From the NCBI RefSeq assembly GCF_014647855.1, contig NZ_BMPZ01000005.1:153689-217688 (forward strand): DNA of 64,000 nt, read 5' to 3'. Made by a program: the position numbers and the translations under genes. Below are positions 19,044 to 28,217 of this stretch, piece by piece. Numbering within the stretch: position 1 is the stretch's first letter; each line of letters starts with the position of its first letter. This stretch comes from Shewanella gelidii. GTDB lineage: Bacteria; Pseudomonadota; Gammaproteobacteria; Enterobacterales; Shewanellaceae. The notes beneath the pieces are model-generated. The model did no database searches. It had not been told where the DNA came from and saw only the letters and a list, made by a program, of their open reading frames with translations.

Positions 19044-19054
19044 ATTTTGCTCTG

Positions 19055-19087
19055 TTGTAAACCTGTGGTTTGCTATGACGTTGACAG
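19055..19087. promoter_or_regulatory. BirA operator between bioA and bioB
   Basis: TTGTAAACC (19055-19063), 15 bases, then CGTTGACAG (19079-19087). The left half is a perfect BirA half-site; the right half matches GGTTTACAA at 6 of 9 positions. Spacing and location match the E. coli bio operator, so biotinyl-AMP-bound BirA probably represses both directions. Confidence 0.85.
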
Positions 19088-19108
19088 CTTAAGTGCTACA
19101 GGTATCCT
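19081..19108 (+). promoter_or_regulatory. Probable bioB promoter
   Basis: TTGACA (19081-19086), 16 bases, TATCCT (19103-19108). The -35 overlaps the right half of the BirA operator, which explains repression. Confidence 0.6.
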
Positions 19109-19143
19109 TATCAAGTCATAAACAGAAGAACAAGGCCCTAGAT

Positions 19144-20196
19144 ATGTCGCAGTTGCAAGTACGTCATGATTGGAATCGTGATGAAATTGAAGCACTCTTT
19201 TCACTTCCGATGAATGATTTACTTTTTCAAGCGCAAAGTCTTCATCGACAAGTCTATGATCCTAACGAAGTTCAGATCAGCCGCTTATTATCAATTAAAA
19301 CAGGTGCCTGCCCAGAAGATTGTAAATATTGCCCTCAAAGTGCACGTTATGATACGGGCCTAGAAAAAGAGCGTTTACTAGAAATTGAAAAAGTTCTTAC
19401 CGAAGCGCGTAGCGCGAAAGCTGCCGGTGCATCTCGTTTCTGTATGGGGGCTGCTTGGCGAAATCCTCACGAGCGTGATATGCCATATCTAACTGATATG
19501 GTGAAGGAAGTGAAGTCTATGGGGATGGAAACTTGTATGACTCTTGGTATGCTTTCTGAAGATCAGGCATCACAATTAGCAGATGCCGGTTTAGACTATT
19601 ACAACCATAATTTAGATACTTCTCCTGAATACTATGGTGATGTGATTACCACGCGCACTTATCAGAACCGTTTAGATACTTTATCTCATGTGCGTGGTGC
19701 GGGCATGAAAGTGTGCTCGGGTGGCATTGTTGGTATGGGTGAGCAAGCGAGCGACCGCGCAGGATTATTGCAACAGTTAGCAAATATGGAAAAACACCCA
19801 GACTCAGTTCCGATTAATATGCTCGTGAAAGTAGCGGGTACACCCTTTGAAAAGTTAGATGAATTAGACCCGTTTGAGTTTGTCCGTACGATTGCTGTGG
19901 CACGGATCATGATGCCTTATTCTCGAGTCCGTTTGTCTGCGGGGCGCGAAGAGATGACCGATGAGTTGCAGGCGATGTGTTTCTTTGCTGGAGCAAATTC
20001 AATTTTTTATGGTTGTAAGCTTTTAACGACTCCTAACCCAGAAGAAAACAGTGATATGAGTCTATTCAGAAGGTTAGGGCTTCACCCTGAGCAGGGAAAA
20101 GTTGCAACGCCTGAAGAAGATGAACAGTTAATGCAAAAAGCGGCCGCTAAAAAAGATAAAGCGTCAGCGCAGTTTTTTGATGCTGGAGCGCTGTAA
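19144..20196 (+). CDS. bioB: Biotin synthase
   Basis: 350 residues from ATG 19144 (AAGG upstream); an in-frame ATG at 19093 would extend through the promoter region and is rejected. Radical-SAM cluster motif is C56-PED-C60-KY-C63, followed by [12 protein letters not shown]. It inserts sulfur into dethiobiotin, the last step of the pathway. First gene of the rightward operon bioB-F-C-D. Confidence 0.97.
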   Translation: MSQLQVRHDWNRDEIEALFSLPMNDLLFQAQSLHRQVYDPNEVQISRLLSIKTGACPEDCKYCPQSARYDTGLEKERLLEIEKVLTEARSAKAAGASRFCMGAAWRNPHERDMPYLTDMVKEVKSMGMETCMTLGMLSEDQASQLADAGLDYYNHNLDTSPEYYGDVITTRTYQNRLDTLSHVRGAGMKVCSGGIVGMGEQASDRAGLLQQLANMEKHPDSVPINMLVKVAGTPFEKLDELDPFEFVRTIAVARIMMPYSRVRLSAGREEMTDELQAMCFFAGANSIFYGCKLLTTPNPEENSDMSLFRRLGLHPEQGKVATPEEDEQLMQKAAAKKDKASAQFFDAGAL

Positions 20197-20243
20197 TTGC
20201 ACATTTATTTTGAAGTAATTCATACGGCTGCTAAAGAGAGTGT

Positions 20244-21506
20244 ATGTCTAAACGATTGAGTGCACGTATCGCGGATACGCAACAGCAGCTCTCTGAGCAA
20301 GGCTTATTGAGAACAAGGTCGTGCCACAGTGAGCCCAACCTAACTGCGAGAGATCTTCTCAATTTTTGTGATAATGATTACCTCGGTCTTTCACAGTCTC
20401 TTGAATTAAAGCAGGCTGCAGCCGAAGGCGCGGAGCTTTATGGCGTAGGGTCTGGAGCTTCGCCTTTGGTCAGTGGTTATCAAACTGCGCATCAACAACT
20501 CGAACAATTACTTTGTCAACGAACAGGTCATGAAGCCGCATTGTTATTTTGCTCCGGTTTTGCCGCAAATGAAGCTTTGGTGAAGACATTGTTTAGACCC
20601 TCAGATGTCGTACTCACAGACAAATTAATTCATGCTTCCGTTATTGATGCCGTACAAGCGAGCGGTGCCCGGCTCGTACGCTTTGCTCACAATGATACTG
20701 TCAATGCAGAACATAAACTGGCACATTTCTCACCATTAGCCGTGATGACTGAGAGTGTATTCAGTATGGATGGAGACATCGCGCCATTAGAAAAGCTTGC
20801 TGCAATCGCTCAAAACCACGATGCATATTTTATTGTGGATGACGCACACGGATTTGGGGTTATTGGAAAAAATAGCTGTGGCGCATCAATGCTTTGCCCC
20901 AGTATTGATATACAGGTTGTCACGTTTGGCAAGGCTCTTGGGTGCCAAGGCGCCGCCATTTTAGGTCGACAAAAAGACATCGATTTTCTTGTTGCTAACG
21001 CGCGACACTATATCTATTCAACTGCACTTGCGCCTGTGAGTGCATTTGTAGCTTATAAAGCGATTGAAATGCTAGCAAACTCCAATCATCTCCAGCGTCA
21101 GCTTTCGCGCAATATTATTCACTTTAGAAAGCAATGTTTAGCCAAGGGCATCGTGTTAACCGAATCATCAACGCCGATCCAACCCATAATTATCGGCGAA
21201 AGTGAAAAGATGATGCAAATAGCTGAGTTAGTGAAAGCCGAAGGGTTCCGCATTGGCGCTATTCGCCCACCAACAGTACCATCAGGGAGCGCTCGATTGA
21301 GAGTCACCTTGTCTGCAAGGCATCAGCAAGCACAAATCAGTGGGCTCGTAGAAGCAATGCGCTGCGCAATTAATCAGGTATCCCCAACCCTATTGATGCA
21401 CCTCTGTGACAACAACAAAGCAAAAGACAAAAGGATGAGTTTGTCCCTGAAGGATCAGCAGCAATCGATAATTGATATGAGTCATTGTGGTGGTGATAAT
21501 GAATAG
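20244..21506 (+). CDS. bioF: 8-amino-7-oxononanoate synthase
   Basis: 420 residues, about 35 longer than typical BioF. The PLP lysine lies in VVTFGKALGCQG, the aspartate in IVDDAHGFGVIG. It condenses pimeloyl-ACP with alanine to KAPA. After the normal family end (ISGLVEAMRCAIN) a polar tail continues to residue 420 and overlaps the bioC start by 8 bases. The tail does not resemble a known domain. Confidence 0.95.
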   Translation: MSKRLSARIADTQQQLSEQGLLRTRSCHSEPNLTARDLLNFCDNDYLGLSQSLELKQAAAEGAELYGVGSGASPLVSGYQTAHQQLEQLLCQRTGHEAALLFCSGFAANEALVKTLFRPSDVVLTDKLIHASVIDAVQASGARLVRFAHNDTVNAEHKLAHFSPLAVMTESVFSMDGDIAPLEKLAAIAQNHDAYFIVDDAHGFGVIGKNSCGASMLCPSIDIQVVTFGKALGCQGAAILGRQKDIDFLVANARHYIYSTALAPVSAFVAYKAIEMLANSNHLQRQLSRNIIHFRKQCLAKGIVLTESSTPIQPIIIGESEKMMQIAELVKAEGFRIGAIRPPTVPSGSARLRVTLSARHQQAQISGLVEAMRCAINQVSPTLLMHLCDNNKAKDKRMSLSLKDQQQSIIDMSHCGGDNE

Positions 21507-22320
21507 CGGCTTAGATAATAAACAACAAGTTGCCGCTGAATTTTCTGCCGCGGCAAGTCACTATTCAAACTTCAATAGTATGCAAAAACAGAGTGCCGGT
21601 ATTCTATTTGACATGATAGGTACTGCAAAGGTGCTGGATAGTCATACTAACTTGCTTGACATTGGTTGCGGCCCTGGGACAGATTTTGACGCAATAAATA
21701 AGCCTGCTAGCGTTTTTGCTTTAGATATCGCGCCGGGAATGCTCGCCCAAGTGGTGCAAGATTTCCCCGAATATCTTGCGGTTCAATCCGATGCGCAAGC
21801 ATTACCGTTCCAAAATGAATCATTTGATCTCATCTATAGCAACTTAGCAATGCAATGGTGCCCACAACTCGACTTGGTTTTTGCTGAAGTCGCACGGGTA
21901 CTTAGATCTGGAGGCCATTTTTATGGTGCGATTGTCGCTGATGGCAGTTTACCGGAACTTGCTGAGCTCGGTTTGCGATTTAATGGTTTTCATACGCTGG
22001 ATCAAATTCAAAAGGATCTCAGTCAGTGTGGTTGGCAAAATGTGCGAGTCGAACGAAAATGCTTAAGTGTATACTTTGATGATCTTAAGGCGTTGTTATA
22101 TTCAATAAAAGGTGTCGGCGCTTCCACTATATCACCGCTTGACCAGCGACAGGCCGAAGCGAAAGCCAAGACTGCTTTTCAAGAAAATTCGATGGCAGGT
22201 GTCAAATTACGCGGTCGACAGGATTGGCAAAATTTGCTGGGAAAAGCAGAAGCGTTGCGGCAAGCCGATGGCTTGCCACTACACTATGAGATTGCTTTTA
22301 TTCATGCAATTGCCAAATAG
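21499..22320 (+). CDS. bioC: Malonyl-ACP O-methyltransferase
   Basis: 273 residues from ATG 21499; GTG 21487 is an upstream alternative that deepens the overlap with bioF. SAM motif I is LLDIGCGPGTD; a further typical segment is YSNLAMQWCPQLD. It methylates malonyl-ACP to start the disguised pimeloyl route through fatty acid synthesis. No bioH esterase is found in this operon, so release of the methyl group must be encoded elsewhere. Confidence 0.94.
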   Translation: MNSGLDNKQQVAAEFSAAASHYSNFNSMQKQSAGILFDMIGTAKVLDSHTNLLDIGCGPGTDFDAINKPASVFALDIAPGMLAQVVQDFPEYLAVQSDAQALPFQNESFDLIYSNLAMQWCPQLDLVFAEVARVLRSGGHFYGAIVADGSLPELAELGLRFNGFHTLDQIQKDLSQCGWQNVRVERKCLSVYFDDLKALLYSIKGVGASTISPLDQRQAEAKAKTAFQENSMAGVKLRGRQDWQNLLGKAEALRQADGLPLHYEIAFIHAIAK

Positions 22321-22342
22321 CTAGGATGGAAAAAAGGACATC

Positions 22343-23020
22343 ATGATCTATTTTGTTGCAGGAACAGATACCGATAGCGGTAAAACTATAGTCTCCTCGG
22401 CCTTGCTTCACTTAGCTCAAGAGCAAGGCATACAGACGCTGGGAGTAAAGCCGATTGCATCGGGTTGCCAGGATACTCCTGCAGGACTACGCAACTCAGA
22501 TGCACTGAGTTTGATGGCTAAATCTAGCATAAAACTTGAATACGATGAGGTAAACCCATTTAGTTTTGAACCTGCGATTGCACCACACATTGCAGCAAAG
22601 GAGCAGGGTGTACCTTTGAGTCCAGAAGCTTTACAGCAGACGATAGATTTGTGTCTTTATCAAGATGCTGAACTCTGCATCATTGAAGGTGCCGGTGGAT
22701 GGCGTTTACCTTTAGGTTCAGGTGCATTTTTATCTGATGTCGTCAAAGCTTGGCAATTGCCTGTGATTCTAGTTGTTGGGGTCAAGCTCGGCTGTTTAAA
22801 TCACGCAGTGCTTACACAAGAAGCGATTCTTGCCGATGGCTTGAAAATTGCCGGTTGGGTCGCGAATCAAGTCGACTCAAATATGAGTTGTTATCAAGAA
22901 AATATAGAGAGTCTCAATGAGTTAATGCAGGGGCCGTGTCTTGGTGAAATTCCATATTTAGCATCAGCTACTGCTGAAGTTGCAGCGAATTACTTATCGC
23001 TGAGTTTTATGAAGTCTTAG
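22343..23020 (+). CDS. bioD: Dethiobiotin synthetase
   Basis: 225 residues. The P-loop is GTDTDSGKT near the N-terminus, and IIEGAGGWRLPL is the conserved EGAGG segment. It carboxylates DAPA to dethiobiotin using ATP. Last gene of the bio operon; 22 bases after bioC. Confidence 0.96.
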   Translation: MIYFVAGTDTDSGKTIVSSALLHLAQEQGIQTLGVKPIASGCQDTPAGLRNSDALSLMAKSSIKLEYDEVNPFSFEPAIAPHIAAKEQGVPLSPEALQQTIDLCLYQDAELCIIEGAGGWRLPLGSGAFLSDVVKAWQLPVILVVGVKLGCLNHAVLTQEAILADGLKIAGWVANQVDSNMSCYQENIESLNELMQGPCLGEIPYLASATAEVAANYLSLSFMKS

Positions 23021-23361
23021 TGAAACAGCGCCTGCTGTAAGACGGGCGGTATAACCGAAACGGTAGCTTTTTAGCTTAAGAGTTTTGTTCGGCGCAGTGT
23101 TATGGTTCACGAAGCTTGATTGTGTACATGACAATACATTTTGGATTTTGCTCTATTTATTTTAATGCTCAGCACTATTTCTCCTCTCTATATCCGCGTT
23201 CCTAGGTTTTAGATTCAGCACTTTTTTTCGGATCGTGATTGCGTTGTTTTTCGCTATAAATGCACGTTTATATGTTGCTATTTAGCTCTTATATTTGCTG
23301 AAGAGGTTGCAGTTGATGTAAACCTAGTTTTCGATAAACACAAATATAAACAATTCCGCCC

Positions 23362-23389
23362 TTGATTTTGAACTTTTAGGACATATTAT
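23362..23389 (+). promoter_or_regulatory. Probable htpX promoter
   Basis: TTGATT (23362-23367), 16 bases, TATTAT (23384-23389), predicting a start near 23396 and a short leader to the ATG at 23438. The -10 lies inside the first palindrome. Confidence 0.55.
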
Positions 23390-23418
23390 GTCTATTATGT
23401 GGTTAGACATATTATGTC
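23380..23418. promoter_or_regulatory. Two identical palindromic operators at the htpX promoter
   Basis: GACATATTATGTC occurs at 23380-23392 and again at 23406-23418, 26 bp start to start. Each is an inverted repeat of GACATA around one central base. The first covers the -10, the second the early transcribed region. This is the layout of a repressor site pair; the protein is unknown. It does not match the CpxR box (GTAAA-N5-GTAAA) that controls htpX in E. coli. Confidence 0.65.
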
Positions 23419-23437
23419 TTTTTAGTAGGAGTTAAGA

Positions 23438-24295
23438 ATGAAAAGAATTTTCCTTTTGATCGCGACCAATATCGCGGTATTAATGGTTGCTTCGATAGTG
23501 ATGTCTTTGTTGGGGGTGAATAGCTCCACAATGAGCGGGCTGCTTGTGTTCGCTGCACTATTCGGTTTTGGCGGTGCGTTTGTTAGCTTGGCGATTTCAA
23601 AGTGGATGGCTAAGAAGACAATGGGCTGCGAGGTTATTGTTACACCTCGGGACCAGAATGAGCAATGGTTGATGGATACGGTAGCTGCGCAGGCGAAGGC
23701 CGTCGGTATCAAAATGCCAGAAGTCGCCATTTATGCATCACAAGATATGAATGCTTTCGCCACCGGACCAAGTAAAGATAATTCTTTAGTTGCAGTTAGT
23801 AGTGGCTTGCTTTATGGCATGACAGCTGATGAAGTCGAAGCTGTGCTCGCCCATGAAATTAGTCATGTTGCAAACGGTGATATGGTCACGTTAACTTTGA
23901 TTCAAGGCGTGGTGAATACCTTTGTTATCTTTGCTGCACGGGTCATCGCAGGCATCATCGACAACTTTGTTGCTGGCGATGAAGAAGGGGAAGGTCTAGG
24001 CATGTTTGCTTATATGGCTGTGGTTTTCGTATTGGATATGCTACTTGGTATTCTTGCCTCGATGATCGTTGCTTATGTGTCACGCAAACGAGAGTTCAAA
24101 GCAGATGAAGATGCAGGGCAATTAGTTGGTAATCATAAAATGATTGCGGCGCTAGAGCGATTAAAGCAAGGACCAAAAAATGCAGAAATGCCGCCACAAA
24201 TGGCTGCTTTAGGTATTCACGGTAAAACAAGTGTTGCGCAGTTATTGATGAGTCACCCACCACTTGAATCACGAATTGCAGCATTGAAATCATAA
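23438..24295 (+). CDS. htpX: Membrane metalloprotease HtpX
   Basis: 285 residues. Two N-terminal membrane spans (residues 4-24 and 32-54), the zinc site H139-E140-x2-H143 with the third ligand in [12 protein letters not shown], and two further spans around 155-220. It degrades misfolded inner-membrane proteins with FtsH. The length is close to E. coli HtpX (293). AGGAGT lies 8 bases before the ATG. Single gene ending in a strong terminator. Confidence 0.96.
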   Translation: MKRIFLLIATNIAVLMVASIVMSLLGVNSSTMSGLLVFAALFGFGGAFVSLAISKWMAKKTMGCEVIVTPRDQNEQWLMDTVAAQAKAVGIKMPEVAIYASQDMNAFATGPSKDNSLVAVSSGLLYGMTADEVEAVLAHEISHVANGDMVTLTLIQGVVNTFVIFAARVIAGIIDNFVAGDEEGEGLGMFAYMAVVFVLDMLLGILASMIVAYVSRKREFKADEDAGQLVGNHKMIAALERLKQGPKNAEMPPQMAALGIHGKTSVAQLLMSHPPLESRIAALKS

Positions 24296-24334
24296 GTTGT
24301 ATAAAAACCAAGAAAGGATGATAGCTATCATCTT

Positions 24335-24359
24335 AAAAAGGGGCATTAGCCCCTTTTTT
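24335..24359 (+). terminator. Terminator of htpX
   Basis: AAAAAGGGGC (24335-24344) with GCCCCTTTTT (24349-24358), loop ATTA. Confidence 0.92.
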
Positions 24360-24808
24360 ATGGATGCTTGTTTCAAGGAACGATATCTTCAAACTACATA
24401 GTTATGCGTTGTATGCCTCTCAGAGGTTGTTTTGACAACTCATGCCATATAACCGCTTTAAATGTGTGGGTAAGCAGGTTTCAAGTTGAATGTTATGCGA
24501 GCTTATACGTACGGAATTTGCCGGTAAAGGGTGCGCTTGTTCTCAAAAATAATTCAAGTTTGATCCGTTAAGTGGTTTGAAAGCTGAATATTTGCTTATA
24601 AATCGCTATTTTTATTCCGCAAGCGTTTGTTTACATGATTTAGCGCACATTTTGCTTTTATTTATGTTGGTAAAGTGTCGCGCTCTGAGGGGCGAGTTGA
24701 TTAATTACCAGTCGTTCGCTAAGTTAAACAGTGAGTGTCGAGTTTTTTAGATGCCTTTGTTAAAACAAGATAGATAAAAAAATGTCGTCGCATAGAGAGG
24801 GTATTACT
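24360..24808. other. Intergenic region before the tetraheme cytochrome gene
   Basis: About 450 bases. The only frame of note (24368-24571) has no ribosome site or recognisable product. Presumably contains the cytochrome promoter; I found no convincing FNR or CRP palindrome. Confidence 0.45.
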
Positions 24809-25156
24809 GTGAGCAAAAAAATATTGAGTGCACTTTTTGGTGCAGGTTTAGCGGCATTAACAATGTCACCAGCGGCTTTTGCTGCTGACGAAACTCTTTC
24901 AGATTTTCATACTGAAATGGGTGGATGTGAGTCTTGTCACGATGAAGGCTCTCCTTCTGCAGATGGTGCTTACGAGTTTGAACAATGTCAAAGCTGCCAT
25001 GGCGGTTTAGATGAAATGAACGATGTTCATAAGCCACATGATGGCAACTTGATGTGTGCTGATTGCCACGCACCGCATGATATGAATGTCGGCCAAGAGC
25101 CAACATGTGATAGCTGTCATGATGATGATAGAACTGCTGCTTCTGTATTGAAGTAA
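24809..25156 (+). CDS. cctA: Periplasmic small tetraheme cytochrome c (STC/CctA type)
   Basis: 115 residues from GTG 24809, with GAGAGG about 8 bases upstream; an earlier in-frame ATG at 24782 only adds residues before the signal peptide. Signal peptide ends near AAFA (residue 25). Four c-type heme sites CxxCH at 40-44, 60-64, 83-87 and 100-104. The mature part of about 90 residues strongly resembles Shewanella CctA (HKPHDGN, CADCH, DMNVGQ). STC shuttles electrons in the periplasm between inner-membrane quinol oxidases and terminal reductases. No reductase gene lies nearby; followed by its own terminator. Confidence 0.93.
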   Translation: MSKKILSALFGAGLAALTMSPAAFAADETLSDFHTEMGGCESCHDEGSPSADGAYEFEQCQSCHGGLDEMNDVHKPHDGNLMCADCHAPHDMNVGQEPTCDSCHDDDRTAASVLK

Positions 25157-25180
25157 TTATTACTTGAATCCATGCGCATG

Positions 25181-25210
25181 AAACGCTGGCAACTCGTCAG
25201 CGTTTTTTTT
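25181..25210 (+). terminator. Terminator of cctA
   Basis: AAACGCTG (25181-25188) with CAGCGTTT (25198-25205), nine-base loop, then a run of T. Confidence 0.9.
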
Positions 25211-25323
25211 GCATTAAAAAATTGTATACAGTACTAGAACTGTGTGCTTGATCACTCGTTTCTGCTGTGACAAGCCAGAACTGACGAAAAAGAAATAGCA
25301 CTAGCAAAAACAATAAGGTAACT

Positions 25324-25365
25324 TATAATGTATGCCCTTTCTTTTTGAGAGCATCAAAAGAAAGG
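25324..25365 (+). promoter_or_regulatory. -10 element and 5'-end hairpin of the LuxR-type gene
   Basis: TATAAT at 25324-25329 predicts a transcript start near 25336. Exactly there begins a perfect 10-bp inverted repeat, CCTTTCTTTT (25336-25345) with AAAAGAAAGG (25356-25365). The mRNA would thus carry a hairpin at its very 5' end, which in known cases slows decay. The -35 is weak. Confidence 0.5.
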
Positions 25366-25399
25366 TATAGGGAAGATAGATAACACATGGAGTGGCAGG

Positions 25400-26032
25400 A
25401 TGTTCAAATTTGTACATTGGATAGTCGTATCTCGGTCAAGTATGGTCCAAGACCTACTGGCGATGAACTGGGAAAAGGAATTTCGAGTTAAGATCGAACG
25501 TTCTTCTATTGAAGAACTCAAGCCTGAGCGATTAAAAGGCCCTGCGTCTTTGATTATCGTCGATTTAGCAACAATTGACGTCCAGTCTGCTTATCAGCTG
25601 CAACGCGCTTTTGATAAGAGCAATCCACATATTCGTTTTGTTTTCATTCATTTCCCAGAGTCTGCTGATGCAGGGCTTTTGCTGCAATGTGCGAATGTAG
25701 CTGGCGTATTTCCGTTATCGACGGTTCATTCTGAAATTTCCGCTGGTCTCAAGGAGATTTCTAATGGTGTGGTTGTTATTCCGTTAAAAGTGCAAGAATC
25801 GTTGGAACGATCTGAATCGGTCTATGACAACGAACGCTTAACGGCACGCGAGCGTGAAGTGCTTAAGGCTTTATTATCTGGGGATACAAACCTTGATATC
25901 GCAAACTCCCTTTATGTAAGTGAAAGCACAATTAAAACCCACCTTTATCGAGCATTCAGAAAGATTGGCGTTTCTAGCCGTGGGCAAGCGATAGCTTGGG
26001 CACAACGAAATATCCATGAAGTACATGTCTAA
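25400..26032 (+). CDS. LuxR-family regulator with degenerate receiver domain
   Basis: 210 residues. The C-terminal 65 residues are a LuxR-type helix-turn-helix (LTAREREVLKALLSGDTNLDIANSLYVSESTIKTHLYRAFRKIGV). The N-terminal 130 residues have a receiver-like pattern with an aspartate in IIVDLATID, but the acidic pair after the first strand is replaced by SRSS and the conserved lysine is missing (GVFPLST). Phosphorylation control is therefore doubtful. The layout resembles CsgD and VpsT, yet I see no W-[FLM]-[TS]-R c-di-GMP motif. Targets unknown. GGAG/AGG sites precede the ATG. Confidence 0.85.
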   Translation: MFKFVHWIVVSRSSMVQDLLAMNWEKEFRVKIERSSIEELKPERLKGPASLIIVDLATIDVQSAYQLQRAFDKSNPHIRFVFIHFPESADAGLLLQCANVAGVFPLSTVHSEISAGLKEISNGVVVIPLKVQESLERSESVYDNERLTAREREVLKALLSGDTNLDIANSLYVSESTIKTHLYRAFRKIGVSSRGQAIAWAQRNIHEVHV

Positions 26033-26109
26033 TAAAAGATTGTATTTAATCGTGTTGATAGGCTTTTGCTAAGCCCTATGTAAATCTTTAGAACAACACC
26101 AGTTTCAAG

Positions 26110-26156
26110 CACCACTTACTGTTTGGTCATATGATTAAACGAAGAGTGGTGTTTTT
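26110..26156 (+). terminator. Terminator of the LuxR-type gene
   Basis: CACCACT (26110-26116) with AGTGGTG (26145-26151), followed by five T. The long loop can form a small inner stem (GTTT/AAAC). Confidence 0.75.
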
Positions 26157-26311
26157 GTATCTGTAACTTGCCACTTTTAGTCGGTTGCCGTTTGCGGTTA
26201 TTTTGTTAAAAGCCAGTAATCTCGCTGCAGTCGATTTAATTTTGTATATAATAGCCAAATGAATTTGTGACATTTCAGTATGATGATGAAATAGATTAGA
26301 GGAATGTTTGA

Positions 26312-26668
26312 ATGACTGAAGAGACTATTTTTAGCAAGATTATTCGCCGTGAAATTCCCGCAGATATTGTATATCAAGACGAGCTCGTGACTGCTTTTCG
26401 AGACATTACGCCTAAAGCACCAACCCATGTTTTAATTATTCCTAACCATCATATTCCTACGATTAACGATGTGAAAGCCTCAGATGAGCTTGCTTTGGGA
26501 CGAATGATGACGGTTGCTGCAAAAATTGCAGAAGAAGAGGGCATTGCCCAAGATGGCTATCGCTTAATCATGAATTGCAATGAGCATGGCGGCCAAGAAG
26601 TATTCCATATTCATATGCATTTGGTCGGTGGCCAAGCATTAGGCCCTATGTTGAGTCGAACCAAATGA
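26312..26668 (+). CDS. hinT: HIT family purine nucleoside phosphoramidase HinT
   Basis: 118 residues. The histidine triad is H99-I-H101-M-H103 ([10 protein letters not shown]). HinT hydrolyses AMP-lysine-type phosphoramidates and aminoacyl adenylates in the cytoplasm. A TATAAT at 26247-26252 may be its -10. It overlaps the next gene by ATGA. In E. coli hinT is followed by ycfL and, further on, thiK; both appear downstream here. Confidence 0.96.
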   Translation: MTEETIFSKIIRREIPADIVYQDELVTAFRDITPKAPTHVLIIPNHHIPTINDVKASDELALGRMMTVAAKIAEEEGIAQDGYRLIMNCNEHGGQEVFHIHMHLVGGQALGPMLSRTK

Positions 26669-27183
26669 AGCTAAATCCTGAATTTTTTCCGTTAACACAG
26701 TTAGCGACGCGCTTTGTTGATCAATTGACTCAATGTCGTCGGCTTGGCTTAAAAGTGCTGGAAGCGAGTGAGCACCATGTACTTATTGAGCTCCCTTATA
26801 GTACGGAGCTTATAGGGTATCCTGATACCGGAGTTATTCATGGTGGTGTTGTTACGACATTGATGGATACTGCGTGTGGTAGTGCTGTTGTGTGTGCAAT
26901 TTTTGAGAAGTTCAAGTCTTTAGAAATTTCACCTACCCTAGATTTACGTGTTGATTATATGAAGCCAGCGATTCCAAATAAGCCGGTATATGGGTTTGCT
27001 GAATGTTACCGAATGACGTCTAGTGTTGCTTTCACTCGCGCGATTGCTTATCAAGATTCAATTGATGACCCGATTGCACATGCAGTTGGCTCATTTATGC
27101 GAATTAGCCCGGAGATGGTTGGCGAAGAATTTCGCCAAGCTTTAATGGGAAATGAGACCAAGAATAAAGGTGATAGCGCATGA
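26665..27183 (+). CDS. PaaI-family hotdog thioesterase (first of pair)
   Basis: 172 residues with the hotdog active-site segment [18 protein letters not shown]. Family members hydrolyse acyl-CoA thioesters in the cytoplasm. It overlaps hinT and the next thioesterase gene by four bases each, so three genes are translationally coupled. The substrate is unknown. Confidence 0.9.
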   Translation: MKLNPEFFPLTQLATRFVDQLTQCRRLGLKVLEASEHHVLIELPYSTELIGYPDTGVIHGGVVTTLMDTACGSAVVCAIFEKFKSLEISPTLDLRVDYMKPAIPNKPVYGFAECYRMTSSVAFTRAIAYQDSIDDPIAHAVGSFMRISPEMVGEEFRQALMGNETKNKGDSA

Positions 27184-27641
27184 GTGATTCAGTCAAGCCG
27201 GCAAAGGAACTTGATGTTCAAGGGATTGTCAAAAGAGCAACAGAGCTTAATGATTTTAGCCATCTACTTGAGCATGTACCCTATGCGAAGTTTATTGGGA
27301 TGGCAGTCGAGCGGTTTGGAGACGAACTTGTCTTTAGAATGCCTGCGAATGACAATAATTTAGGTAACCCGGTGTTACCCGCAATTCACGGAGGGGTTAT
27401 TGCTGGATTTATGGAAATGTCAGCAATCGTGCAGTTGATGGTGTTTATGCAAACTTCAAAAGTTCCAAAGATCGTTGATTTTTCAATTGACTACTTAAGA
27501 GCTGGCTACCATAAAGATAGCTTTGCAGAATGCCGAATTACACGCCAGGGGCGTCGTGTTGCGAATGTGAGTATCAATTGCTGGCAGACGAATCGTAAGC
27601 AACTGATTGCAACGGCAAGAGCTCACTTTTTGATTGAGTAA
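27180..27641 (+). CDS. PaaI-family hotdog thioesterase (second of pair)
   Basis: 153 residues with the corresponding segment AIHGGVIAGFMEMSAIVQL. It is only distantly similar to its neighbour, so the two are probably partners with different substrates or subunits of one enzyme rather than a recent duplication. ATGA overlap with the upstream gene. Confidence 0.88.
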   Translation: MSDSVKPAKELDVQGIVKRATELNDFSHLLEHVPYAKFIGMAVERFGDELVFRMPANDNNLGNPVLPAIHGGVIAGFMEMSAIVQLMVFMQTSKVPKIVDFSIDYLRAGYHKDSFAECRITRQGRRVANVSINCWQTNRKQLIATARAHFLIE

Positions 27642-27677
27642 CTGCAATAGATAAATGCGTGATTAAAGGAGATTGTC

Positions 27678-28076
27678 ATGAAAAGGAAGAGTTTCGTATC
27701 TGCTATTTTGGTTTGTTTATTCATTTTGGCTGGCTGTGCAGACACAACTTCGGGTGTTTGGGTGAATTCACAAGGGCAGTCTAGAATTGATAATCACCAA
27801 CTTGCACAAGATGTTATTTTGGAAAACTTGCAAACAAGACATATTGGCGACCTTATGCAAGGGATAACATTAATTACGAGTAAAGCCTCGATAGATCTGC
27901 GTTTACAGTACAAGTTTACTTGGTTTGATGCGCAGGGAGTTGCAATTGATGAAGAAGCGAGTCCATGGAAAAGCCTAACTTTGCATGGCATGCAATCGAT
28001 TCAAGTGAACGCGGTCGCTCCCAATCCACAAGCGCAAAGCTTTGAGGTTTATCTTCGAGAAGCGCATTCATATTAA
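27678..28076 (+). CDS. ycfL: YcfL family lipoprotein
   Basis: 132 residues. A lipoprotein signal with LAGC places the acylated cysteine at residue 20. The mature part (LRLQYKFTWFDAQG) resembles E. coli YcfL, and the position downstream of hinT is the same. Function not established. In E. coli the next gene is lpoB; here a terminator and the TPP riboswitch follow instead. AAAGGAG precedes the ATG. Confidence 0.85.
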   Translation: MKRKSFVSAILVCLFILAGCADTTSGVWVNSQGQSRIDNHQLAQDVILENLQTRHIGDLMQGITLITSKASIDLRLQYKFTWFDAQGVAIDEEASPWKSLTLHGMQSIQVNAVAPNPQAQSFEVYLREAHSY

Positions 28077-28108
28077 TCCAATCTTTTAAGTATTTTTCAC
28101 TACTGAAT

Positions 28109-28143
28109 CAATAGAACACTTTAAAGGTGTTCTATTGGTTTTA
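28109..28143 (+). terminator. Terminator of the hinT-ycfL operon
   Basis: CAATAGAACAC (28109-28119) pairs perfectly with GTGTTCTATTG (28127-28137), followed by GTTTTAG. Confidence 0.85.
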
Positions 28144-28211
28144 GTTATTCACTTTCATCTGAATGAGTGAATTTAGTATTTACTAGCTGTTTATTGTTAG
28201 TTACTTTCATG

Positions 28212-28217
28212 TATACT
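28212..28217 (+). promoter_or_regulatory. -10 element of the thiamine operon
   Basis: TATACT at 28212-28217 predicts a start near 28224, immediately before the TPP aptamer. The -35 is not evident. Confidence 0.45.

Larger units (their letters stand above)
23021..23437. other. Intergenic region before htpX
   Basis: About 415 bases with no plausible gene. The last 80 bases hold the htpX promoter and two identical palindromes, described separately. No clear terminator for the bio operon seen. Confidence 0.5.

Noticed and set aside
24368..24571. 67-codon ORF after htpX
   Set aside because: Starts just after a terminator, has no SD and no protein-like pattern.
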